Below the pieces are notes generated by a model that had not been told where the DNA came from, ran no database searches, and saw only the letters and a list, made by a program, of their open reading frames with translations. A program made the translations under genes and the position numbers. A DNA stretch of 18,421 bases from Actinomycetota bacterium (GTDB lineage: Bacteria > Actinomycetota > Thermoleophilia > Gaiellales > Gaiellaceae), in contig VAXD01000049.1 in assembly GCA_005884155.1 (NCBI GenBank), positions 17,784 to 36,204 on the forward strand, in the 5' to 3' direction. Positions 1 to 6,515 of the stretch are shown here, one piece after another; the stretch's first letter is position 1; every line of letters starts with the position of its first letter.

Positions 1-326
1 ATACGAGCCTCTCCGGAGAGCCGCTGGTAGTCGAGCTTCGGCCGGAGGCGACGATCGCGGCCGGCGAGGCGAAGCACGGGCTCGGCGGAATCGAGGTCCG
101 CGAAGGAGAGCAGTTGCCGCCGCTCGACGAGCTCCGCCGAGTGGTGATCGTGGTTCGCGATGCGCACCGCCACGCCTGGCAGCGTGAGCTTGTCCCGGCT
201 GGGACGATCGTCGTCGAGACGGGCCTGCCGGAGTGGCGCCCGCCTGCGGCGCGCGGGTGGATCGCCACCTACGGCGCGGGCCGCGCGAACCTCGAGGCTG
301 CCGCCGAGCTTCTCGCCCACGGGTAG
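1..326 (+). CDS. Glycoside hydrolase family 3 / NagZ-like beta-N-acetylhexosaminidase, C-terminal fragment
   Basis: The reading frame is open from base 3 to the TAG at 324-326, so only about the last 107 residues are present and the gene begins outside the window. The visible part has a beta-strand VVIVVRDAHRH, then the stretch AWQRELV, TIVVETGLPEWRP and a closing GWIATYGAGRANLEAAAELL. This resembles the C-terminal domain of actinobacterial family 3 glycoside hydrolases of the NagZ type, which remove N-acetylglucosamine from peptidoglycan fragments. The catalytic N-terminal barrel cannot be seen, so the substrate is inferred from family resemblance only. The next gene starts 10 bases downstream, and this gene's TAG stop forms the first bases of that gene's putative -10 box. 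Confidence 0.6.
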   Translation, partial: TSLSGEPLVVELRPEATIAAGEAKHGLGGIEVREGEQLPPLDELRRVVIVVRDAHRHAWQRELVPAGTIVVETGLPEWRPPAARGWIATYGAGRANLEAAAELLAHG

Positions 327-336
327 CTTCCGGGCC

Positions 337-927
337 GTGCGGCTCGTTCTCGACTGGGACGGCACCGTCACCGAGCGCGACACGCTCGACCTCGTGCTGC
401 GGGAGTTCGGGGACGACGAGATTTACGACCGGGCGGAGGCGGAGCTCGATGCTGGCCGGATGACGCTGAACGAGGTGATCGCGGCCGAGTTCGCGACGGT
501 GACGGCGCCGCTCGACGAGGTGGTCGCCTACGTGGTCGAGCACGCGTGCGTGCGGCGGGGGTTCGCGGAGCTCGCGCGGGCGAAGCACCCACTCGTCGTC
601 TCATCGGGCTTCCACGAGCTGATCGAGCCGGTGCTCGAGCGCGAAGGCGCGCTCGACGAGGTCGAGCTGCGGGCGAATCGCGTCGACGCGCGGCCCGACG
701 GCTGGCGCGTCCTCTTCCGCGAACTCGAGACCTGCGCCGAGTGCGGCGAGCCGTGCAAGCGGGGCGACTTGCCGCCCGGTGAGGTCGTATACGCCGGCGA
801 CGGCCACTCGGACTACTGCGCCGCGCTCGCCGCCGACCGCGTCTTCGCCACGGGCAGCCTCGCGCGCTACCTCGACGAGAGGGGTGTGAACTACGAGCCG
901 CTGACGGACTTCCGCGCTCTCGTCTAG
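337..927 (+). CDS. HAD-superfamily phosphatase, MtnX/SerB-like
   Basis: This 196-residue protein has the haloacid dehalogenase phosphatase motifs in order. Motif I is DWDGT at residues 6-10, with D6 the expected nucleophile and D8 the acid/base. Motif II is SSG at 89-91, the probable motif III lysine is K141, and motif IV is GDGHSD at 154-159. The size and layout fit the HAD-IB branch, which includes phosphoserine phosphatase and the methionine-salvage phosphatase MtnX. No methionine-salvage or serine genes are adjacent, so the substrate is unknown. A cysteine cluster (C133, C136, C140) lies just before K141 and could bind metal. The GTG at 337 is chosen because it puts the DWDGT strand at the extreme N terminus and has a TAGCTT box 7 bases upstream. 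A longer in-frame version from 160 only adds sequence shadowing the previous gene. The stop overlaps the next start by one base (TAGTG). Confidence 0.8.
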   Translation: MRLVLDWDGTVTERDTLDLVLREFGDDEIYDRAEAELDAGRMTLNEVIAAEFATVTAPLDEVVAYVVEHACVRRGFAELARAKHPLVVSSGFHELIEPVLEREGALDEVELRANRVDARPDGWRVLFRELETCAECGEPCKRGDLPPGEVVYAGDGHSDYCAALAADRVFATGSLARYLDERGVNYEPLTDFRALV

Positions 928-1739
928 TGGCCGTTCTGCGGCTGCCGGAGCCTTTCGACTTCGAGCTCTCGACGGAGCGGTTCCGGGCCTTTGGGCCCGA
1001 CCTTGCGAACCTCTGGGTCGACGGCGCTTTGCACCGCGTCGTCGGGCGGCGCGAGGTGCGCATCGAGCCGGCGCGCGGGGGCGTGCGCGTGGAGCCGCTG
1101 GACGCCGAGACGCGGCCGGTCGTGCTGAAGCTGCTCGGCGCGGAGTTCGACCTCGGGGCGTTCTACCGCTGGGCGCGGCGCGATCCGGTCCTGCGGCGGC
1201 TTACGCGCGAGCTCGTCGGCTTCCGGCCGCCGCTGGCACCAGACCCGTTCGAGACGCTGATCGGCTCCATCACCGCCCAGCAGGTCTCGATGTTCGCGGC
1301 CTTCGCGATCCGCAACCGCCTCATCGAGCGCTTCGGCCGCCGGGCCGAACACGCGTACGCGTTCCCGACCGCCAAGCGGTTGCGCGACGCAACGCAGGAC
1401 AAGCTGACGGCGCTCGGTTTCTCCGGACGGAAAGCCGAGTACGTGCTCGGGCTTGCGCAGGAGCCCGTCGACCTGCGTGAGCTCGCAGAGCTCCCCGACG
1501 ACGAGGTGAAGCGGCGGCTCGTCTCGATCCGGGGGATCGGCGAGTGGACCGCGATCTGGTTTCTCGCGCGCCACCTAGCCCGCCCGCGCGCCTGGCCGAT
1601 CGGCGACCTGGCTCTGGACAAAGCGGTGCGCACGCTCTACCCGGAGGCCGGCGACCCGCGTGCGTTCGGCGAGCGGTTCGAGCCCTTCCAGAACCTCTCC
1701 GCACACTACCTACTGACGGGTCTTAGGCTGCAGGTATGA
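927..1739 (+). CDS. alkA: AlkA-type DNA-3-methyladenine glycosylase II (HhH-GPD)
   Basis: This 270-residue protein belongs to the helix-hairpin-helix GPD superfamily of base-excision repair glycosylases, which remove alkylated bases from DNA. Residues 1-95 correspond to the AlkA-like N-terminal domain. The catalytic domain opens with DPFETLIGSITAQQVS at 106-121, a close match to the family signature. The helix-hairpin-helix is around 199-213 (LVSIRGIGEWTAIWFL). The likely catalytic aspartate is D227 in the segment WPIGDLAL, at the place of the aspartate in related bacterial enzymes. There is no FeS cluster cysteine set, so it is not EndoIII-like. The start is a GTG overlapping the previous stop by one base, and the end overlaps the next gene by four bases (ATGA), so it is probably co-transcribed with its neighbours. 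The family is confident; the exact lesion range is not readable from sequence. Confidence 0.85.
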   Translation: MAVLRLPEPFDFELSTERFRAFGPDLANLWVDGALHRVVGRREVRIEPARGGVRVEPLDAETRPVVLKLLGAEFDLGAFYRWARRDPVLRRLTRELVGFRPPLAPDPFETLIGSITAQQVSMFAAFAIRNRLIERFGRRAEHAYAFPTAKRLRDATQDKLTALGFSGRKAEYVLGLAQEPVDLRELAELPDDEVKRRLVSIRGIGEWTAIWFLARHLARPRAWPIGDLALDKAVRTLYPEAGDPRAFGERFEPFQNLSAHYLLTGLRLQV

Positions 1740-2659
1740 CCGTCCGCGAGGCGACCGCAGCCGATCAGCCCGCCGTCCTCGCCCTGTTCGAGGCGATGGA
1801 CTGGGATCGGCCCTGGCCGCGGCCGCCGGTCGGCCCCGATCACCTGGAGGGGAAGCTGGTGCTCGTCGCGGAGGAGGACGGCGAGGTCGTCGGCTTCGTG
1901 TTCGGCGAGCCCGCGCACCACGGTCGCGCGCACGTAAACGTCGCCTGCGTCCGGCGCGAGAGCCGCCGGCAGGGGGTCATGACCGCGCTGCTGAAGGAGT
2001 TCGCCGCCCGGGCTCGCGCAGCCGGGTCGGAGCACCTCACGCTCGACGTCGACACCAGCAACGAGGTAGGCCGCGCGGTCTGGGAGCGGCTCGGCTTCGT
2101 CGCGTTCTCACAGCGGCTCGTTGCCTCGGTGCAGGCGATCGAGGAGCACCGTGGCAGCCCGGCGGGCGAGTCGCACGCGACGCTCTACGTGCAGACGGAT
2201 GACGTCGCGGCGGTACAGGCCGCGGCCTCGAAGGTGCTGCCGTGGATCGGCGGCTCCGATCCGGAGGTCCGCGAGCCGGCGCACGGTTGGACGGCTCTCC
2301 GCGCCGATGTGCTCAACCGGGACCGCAAGGCGCTCGAGCGACTCGCCTCGGAGGTCTCGAACGCGACCGCCGCGGTCGTCTGCACGCTCGCGCTCGAGGA
2401 CGGGCACGTCGTCCGCTACGCCCTCTACGAGCGAGGCTCGATCGTCGACGAGTACCAGTCGGTGCCGGAGTACTACGGGCCGGTGCCGCCGGGCGACGTC
2501 GTTGCGCTCGGCGCAAACCCGAGGGTCGTCTCACGCCTGACCGGAGCCGACCCCGCCCGCGTGCGGGCCGTCGCGCGAACCGCCTCGTCGCCTGACGACC
2601 TGCCGCCCGCGCCGGAGCTGCTGCAACAGATCGCGGATCTGATGGGCCTGCCTGGCTAG
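1736..2659 (+). CDS. GNAT-family N-acetyltransferase with an unassigned C-terminal domain
   Basis: The 307-residue protein has two parts. Residues 1-130 are a GNAT acetyltransferase domain: the N-terminal strand MTVREATAADQPAVLALF, the central strand VVGFVFGEPA, and the acetyl-CoA pyrophosphate loop RRESRRQGV at 73-81, followed by the helix MTALLKEFAARA. The closing motif is NEVGRAVWERLGF at 109-121. Residues 147-307 form a second domain that I do not recognise. It contains a YALYERGSIVDEYQSVPEYYG stretch near 229-249 and ends in a helical LQQIADLMGL. GNAT enzymes transfer acetyl groups from acetyl-CoA to amines; the substrate here is unknown. The ATG at 1736 overlaps the preceding TGA, and a TAGGCT box lies exactly 6 bases upstream inside the alkA coding end, so the gene may also have its own leaderless transcript. 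Confidence 0.8.
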   Translation: MTVREATAADQPAVLALFEAMDWDRPWPRPPVGPDHLEGKLVLVAEEDGEVVGFVFGEPAHHGRAHVNVACVRRESRRQGVMTALLKEFAARARAAGSEHLTLDVDTSNEVGRAVWERLGFVAFSQRLVASVQAIEEHRGSPAGESHATLYVQTDDVAAVQAAASKVLPWIGGSDPEVREPAHGWTALRADVLNRDRKALERLASEVSNATAAVVCTLALEDGHVVRYALYERGSIVDEYQSVPEYYGPVPPGDVVALGANPRVVSRLTGADPARVRAVARTASSPDDLPPAPELLQQIADLMGLPG

Positions 2660-2668
2660 GCTGCGGCC

Positions 2669-3238
2669 GTGCCCACGCTCTATACCGCCGAGCGCTGCCC
2701 GTACGCCGCCCGCACGCGGATCGTGCTCGCCGAGAAGGGGCTCGACTACGAGGCGGTGGAGATCGATCTCTCCGACCGGCCGGCCTGGCTCTACGAGAAG
2801 AACCCGCTCGGCCGCGTGCCGGTCTACGAGGAGGACGGCGGTCTCGTCCTGCCGGAATCGGCCGTGATCATGGAGTACCTCGAGGAGCGCTACCCCGAGC
2901 CTGCGCTCTGGCCGGCCGACCCGGCCGAACGGGCGCTCGGCCGTCTCTGGCTCGAGCGCTTCGACGACCGGCTCGGAGACGCGTACTACGCCGTTCGCCG
3001 CGGCGAGCCGCGTGAACAGCTCGACGCCAGGCTGGCCGAGCTCGACCGCGCGCTCGAGGCCCAGGCCTACCTCTCCGGCCGGGAGTACGGCCTCGCCGAC
3101 GCCGGCTACGTCCCCTGGCTCCTGCGCGCGCTCGACCGGTTCGACGTCGATCTTGGCCCGGCGCTCGCGGGCTGGCTCGAGCGCCTGCTGGCGCGCCCGG
3201 CGATCGCGGCCGAGCGCGAGGTGGTCGCAGCCCTGTGA
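2669..3238 (+). CDS. Glutathione S-transferase-like protein
   Basis: This 189-residue protein has the canonical two-domain GST layout. The N-terminal thioredoxin-like domain (residues 1-75) carries ERCPYAARTRIVLAEKG, with C10 in the CPYA active-site position typical of omega/beta-like and stringent-starvation-type GSTs. The cis-proline segment is GRVPVYEE, and PESAVIMEYLEERYPE is the loop that binds the gamma-glutamyl group in true GSTs. Residues 85-185 form the alpha-helical C-terminal domain, with LADAGYVPWLL matching the conserved N-capping region. Most actinobacteria use mycothiol rather than glutathione, so the natural thiol is uncertain; it might act on another thiol or on stress proteins. 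The GTG start has no Shine-Dalgarno sequence but a TAGGCT box ends 6 bases before it. The end overlaps the rhodanese gene by four bases (GTGA). Confidence 0.82.
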   Translation: MPTLYTAERCPYAARTRIVLAEKGLDYEAVEIDLSDRPAWLYEKNPLGRVPVYEEDGGLVLPESAVIMEYLEERYPEPALWPADPAERALGRLWLERFDDRLGDAYYAVRRGEPREQLDARLAELDRALEAQAYLSGREYGLADAGYVPWLLRALDRFDVDLGPALAGWLERLLARPAIAAEREVVAAL

Positions 3239-4026
3239 GCGCCGAGCTGCCGCCGGTCGTCGACGCCGACTGGGTGCGCGAACGGCTCGGAGAGCCTGAC
3301 CTCCTTCTCGGCGACTGCCGCGGCCCGAACGCCCACCAGCGCGGACACCTGCCCAATTCGATCCCGCTCGTCCTCGGCTCGCCGCCGCCGCTCGCCGATC
3401 CGGAGACGATCCGCGAGCTCGCGGTCGAGATCCAGCGCCGGCTCGGCCGCCACGGCGTCACCGGCGAGGAGCGGCTCGTTCTCTACGACCGCGGCGATTG
3501 CGTCGGCGCGGCGGCCTCCGCCCAGGCTGCCCAGCTCGCCGGCCACCCGCGCGTCTCGGTGCTCGCGCAGGGGATTGCCGGCTGGCCCGGGGAGATCGAG
3601 CAGGGATCCGTCGAGCTGCAGAAGACGAAGGTCAGCTTGGAGCCGTGCCCCGAGGCGGTCCCGACCTGGCAGGAGCTGCGAGACCGCCTGGGCGACCCGG
3701 GCCTGACGATCCTCGACGTCCGCACGCCCGAGGAGTTCTCCGGCCGCGCCGGCGCGGCCTGCGATCCGCGACAGGGCCACATCCCGGGCGCGCGGCTGCT
3801 CGACTACCAGGAGCTTTTCGACGCGCCGGGCCGACCGCTGCCGCCCGACCAGGTCCGCGAGCTGGCCGGCCTACCGGAGGGCGCCGAAGTCGTCGCCTAC
3901 TGCCACTCCGGCTCGCGCTCGGCCCTCGCCGCGCTTGCGCTCCGAGCCGCCGGCTACGAGGCCCGCAACTACCCCGGCTCGTGGCACGAGTGGTCGCGGC
4001 ACGACGACCTGCCCATGGAACGCTGA
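3235..4026 (+). CDS. Two-domain rhodanese-type sulfurtransferase
   Basis: This 263-residue protein has tandem rhodanese domains, the usual build of thiosulfate and 3-mercaptopyruvate sulfurtransferases. The N-terminal domain (about 8-125) has GDCRGPNAHQRGHLPNSIPL and LVLYDRGDCVGAAA, and looks structural. The C-terminal domain (about 143-258) has LDVRTPEEFSG, GHIPGARLLDY and the catalytic loop AYCHSGSRSA, with C223 as the expected persulfide-forming cysteine. The loop CHSGSRSA is closer to thiosulfate sulfurtransferases than to the CGSGVTA loop of mercaptopyruvate enzymes, so thiosulfate or a protein-bound sulfane donor is favoured. No signal peptide is seen, so it should be cytoplasmic. The GTG start overlaps the GST stop, suggesting translational coupling and a shared role in thiol or sulfur stress. 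Its TGA forms the base of the terminator-like hairpin that follows. Confidence 0.88.
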   Translation: MSAELPPVVDADWVRERLGEPDLLLGDCRGPNAHQRGHLPNSIPLVLGSPPPLADPETIRELAVEIQRRLGRHGVTGEERLVLYDRGDCVGAAASAQAAQLAGHPRVSVLAQGIAGWPGEIEQGSVELQKTKVSLEPCPEAVPTWQELRDRLGDPGLTILDVRTPEEFSGRAGAACDPRQGHIPGARLLDYQELFDAPGRPLPPDQVRELAGLPEGAEVVAYCHSGSRSALAALALRAAGYEARNYPGSWHEWSRHDDLPMER

Positions 4027-4050
4027 GGGGCTCCACGCGGGAGCCCCTCA
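4024..4050. terminator. Terminator-like hairpin between convergent genes
   Basis: Bases 4024-4034 (TGAGGGGCTCC) pair perfectly with 4040-4050 (GGAGCCCCTCA), leaving a five-base ACGCG loop. The 11-base-pair stem includes the stop codon of the rhodanese gene. It lies between two converging genes (stops at 4026 on + and 4075 on -), so it can serve either or both. There is no T-tract on either side, so it is not a textbook intrinsic terminator; T-less hairpins are common in high-GC actinobacteria. The remaining gap to 4074 shows nothing else. Confidence 0.7.
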
Positions 4051-4074
4051 ACTCGCTTCAGCTAGACGTGAGTG

Positions 4075-5232
4075 CTAGTGGTGCCGCGTCTTCCTGGGCG
4101 GCTTGACTGCAACCTGGTTCGTGTTCGTCGGCGAGAGTAGCTCCTCCAGGCACGGGATCGGGAGCCCTGTCGGGGACGGCCCCTGGCAGCCTCCGACGAG
4201 TGTCCACTCGTCCTCGAGACGGGCCTGGAAGTAGGTCTTCTTCTTCACCTTCGGCCTCGTGATCGAGAAGGTGCCGTTCGCCTTCAGCCCCTTCGTCCGC
4301 GCCGGCTTCTTGGTCTTGCCGGTCAGCCCGACGAGCGACGGGTTGAGGAAGTTGGCCGCGGGCTTCTGGCTCGTCGAGTAGTAGAGATCGAGCTTGAGCC
4401 CGGCGGTGTTGATCCCGGCAACCGCCAGCTTGCCGGTGAACTTGACGACCGACGGCTTGCTCCTCGCACGCTTGAGCGTGAACGACGTGGGCAGGCCGAC
4501 GTACGTCCGAACCTCGACGGTGGAGGCGGGGTCCGGAACGGTCCCGCTGTACGGCGTCAGGTCAGTCGACCACTGGTACGGGCCGGCCGAGGCTCCGTTC
4601 GTGAAGGCGCCGTTGATCGTGAAGTTCGCGAGGATGACCTGGGCCTGGAACGGCGTCGTCGCAGGCGGGGTCAGGCAGATCTCCTGCGTCACGTACGGTC
4701 CGGCGACGTTGATGAAGTCCGGCACCTGGATCGCCGCGCCCTGAAGGCTCGTGTTCAGCACGAGGACCTGCTGCGGCGAAGCCGGATCGCTGGCGCTTTT
4801 GCAGTGAGCGTAGGCCGCGACGAGCGCCGGATCGGCCGGGTTGCCGACGACTACCGGCCCCGCGAGCGGCAGGAGCGCGCCGCCGAGGGCGTTTGCCTTG
4901 ACGATCGCGTACGCCTGGCCGACGGTCGAGCCCGGCGCCTGCGTCAAGGTGCTCGTGTAACCGGACGGCGAGAAGATCGTCATCTTCGCGGTCGCGTCGT
5001 TCGTGTCCGCCGAGTAGAAAACGAAGCCCGGATTGGCGGCGGCCCCGAGCTTGTAGCTCGCCTGCTGCACCGCCAGCTCAGGCGTGCTGGTGTAGCCGGC
5101 AAAGTTCTTACCAGTACCGGCGCGGGCCTGCACGGCAAGCCCCTGCTTCGCCTGCCCCGCCGACGCGACCGCGGCGACCGTGAGGCCGGCGGTGGCGAGG
5201 GCGAGCAGCAATACACGGAATCTCTTGTTCAT
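4075..5232 (-). CDS. Secreted protein of unknown function
   Basis: This 385-residue protein begins with a clear Sec signal peptide: basic MNKRFR, a hydrophobic core LLLALATAGLTVAAV and a likely cut after ASA near residue 25. The mature part is rich in Ala, Thr, Ser and Gly with many short strands, suggesting a beta-rich extracellular fold. It has four cysteines (C144, C186, C349, C361), enough for two disulfides outside the cell. From about residue 254 it becomes lysine-rich (TLKRARSKPSVVKFTGKL, later KTKKPARTKG and KVKKKTYF) and ends in the basic tail PPRKTRHH. I do not recognise a family. The ATG at 5232 is supported by an AAGGAAGGG Shine-Dalgarno sequence just upstream on this strand. It follows the binding-protein gene after 29 bases and is probably the last gene of that operon. 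Confidence 0.75.
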   Translation of the reverse strand: MNKRFRVLLLALATAGLTVAAVASAGQAKQGLAVQARAGTGKNFAGYTSTPELAVQQASYKLGAAANPGFVFYSADTNDATAKMTIFSPSGYTSTLTQAPGSTVGQAYAIVKANALGGALLPLAGPVVVGNPADPALVAAYAHCKSASDPASPQQVLVLNTSLQGAAIQVPDFINVAGPYVTQEICLTPPATTPFQAQVILANFTINGAFTNGASAGPYQWSTDLTPYSGTVPDPASTVEVRTYVGLPTSFTLKRARSKPSVVKFTGKLAVAGINTAGLKLDLYYSTSQKPAANFLNPSLVGLTGKTKKPARTKGLKANGTFSITRPKVKKKTYFQARLEDEWTLVGGCQGPSPTGLPIPCLEELLSPTNTNQVAVKPPRKTRHH

Positions 5233-5261
5233 AGTCCCTTCCTTTACGGGTCCCCCTGGGA

Positions 5262-6515
5262 TTACCGGTTGTAGTGGCTAAGACGTGCCTGGCATCGGTT
5301 AGTTGATTCCCAAACTAGAGCGGGTTCACCAGCCCACAGCGTCTTCTGGTAGCGCACCATCCTGGCCTTCGCGATCGGGAAGTAGTGCGTCGGCGTCGTG
5401 TGCACGCTCACGCCCGGGAGCAGGAACGGATTGTTGTGCTCGTTCATGTGCGTGGCCGCGTGGAGGAGGCTTGCTCGGGTCGGGTTGCGGCCCGCGTGCT
5501 TGAGCGCGTCCACCATCGAGAACGCGACCGTCATGCCGTACCAGTTGTAGACGTCTGAGACGCGGCCGCCTGGGTCGTAGCGCTTGAGGATCTTCTTGTA
5601 GAGCGCCACGGCCTTGTCTTTCTTCCACGCAGGCGAGGTCGGGTCCTTCACGAAGGCGAAGCTGAGCGCGCCGTTCGTCTCCTTGCCGTGGGTGTTCGTG
5701 CGGGCGATCGACATGATCGTCGGCTCGATCGAGACCGCGCTGACGAAGAAGCGCGGGTACCAGCCGAGCTTGTAGGCGTCTACGAACGCCTGGATCGCGA
5801 ACGTCGGCAGCGCGAAGACCATGAACGTGTTCGCGCGCGAGGAGCGCAGGTGCGCGATCTGCGACCCGATGTCGACGTCGGTCACCTCGTAGGAGGCCGT
5901 GGAGACGATCTCGTTCGCGTGTTTCCCGAGGCCGCGCCGCAGGCCGCGCAGCAGGTCCTGGCCGTAATCGCTGTTCTCGTAGAGCACCGCGATCCTGGCC
6001 TTCGGCCGGTGCTTGACGACGTAGTGGCCGTAGATGTCGCCCTCGCCCTCGAAGCTCGGCAGGTAGCCCATCGTCCACCTGTACTGCTTGTAGCCGTGCG
6101 CGACCCTCGCCGCTCCGGTGCCGGCGAAGAGCTCGGGGACGCCGAGCGCGTTCAGGTAGCCGCGGATCGCGAGCGTGTGCTCGGTCCCGACGGTGTTGAA
6201 GATCGCGAAGACCTTGTCCTGCTCGACGAGGCGGCGGGTCTCCTGCAGCGTCCGTGACGGGTCGTAGCCGTCGTCGCGGTAGACGTACTTGATCTTCCGC
6301 CCGAAGACGCCGCCGTGAGCGTTGACGTACTTGAAGTACGCGTTCGCCGACGGGCCGATCGCGCCGAACGACGATGCCTGGCCGCTCAGCGGGACGGTTC
6401 CGCCGATCAGGATCTGCGTCGGCGTGATCCCGGGCGGCGCGCTGGTCGGGCCGCTGCCGGCGGCGGGAACGGCGAGGCCGAGCGCGGCCAGGACGACGAG
6501 GGCTGCGCGCTTCAC
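5262..6515 (-). CDS. LivK-type extracellular solute-binding protein (branched-chain amino acid ABC family)
   Basis: This 417-residue protein fits the periplasmic-binding-protein type I family that feeds branched-chain amino acid, amide or urea ABC transporters. A hydrophobic N-terminal signal (KRAALVVLAALGLAVPAAG) is followed by ITPTQILIGGTVPLSGQASSFG, a typical first strand and ligand loop. Further family features are GGVFGRKIKYVYRDDGYDPSRTLQETRRLVEQ-type spacing, the strand RIAVLYENSDYGQDLL and the strand YPRFFVSA. No cysteine occurs in or just after the signal, so there is no lipobox, which is unusual for a Gram-positive-type binding protein. No permease or ATPase gene is present in the window. 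The GTG start at 6515 overlaps the hydrolase TGA (GTGA), giving tight coupling. A longer in-frame reading exists upstream but is only a shadow of the hydrolase gene. Confidence 0.85.
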   Translation of the reverse strand: MKRAALVVLAALGLAVPAAGSGPTSAPPGITPTQILIGGTVPLSGQASSFGAIGPSANAYFKYVNAHGGVFGRKIKYVYRDDGYDPSRTLQETRRLVEQDKVFAIFNTVGTEHTLAIRGYLNALGVPELFAGTGAARVAHGYKQYRWTMGYLPSFEGEGDIYGHYVVKHRPKARIAVLYENSDYGQDLLRGLRRGLGKHANEIVSTASYEVTDVDIGSQIAHLRSSRANTFMVFALPTFAIQAFVDAYKLGWYPRFFVSAVSIEPTIMSIARTNTHGKETNGALSFAFVKDPTSPAWKKDKAVALYKKILKRYDPGGRVSDVYNWYGMTVAFSMVDALKHAGRNPTRASLLHAATHMNEHNNPFLLPGVSVHTTPTHYFPIAKARMVRYQKTLWAGEPALVWESTNRCQARLSHYNR

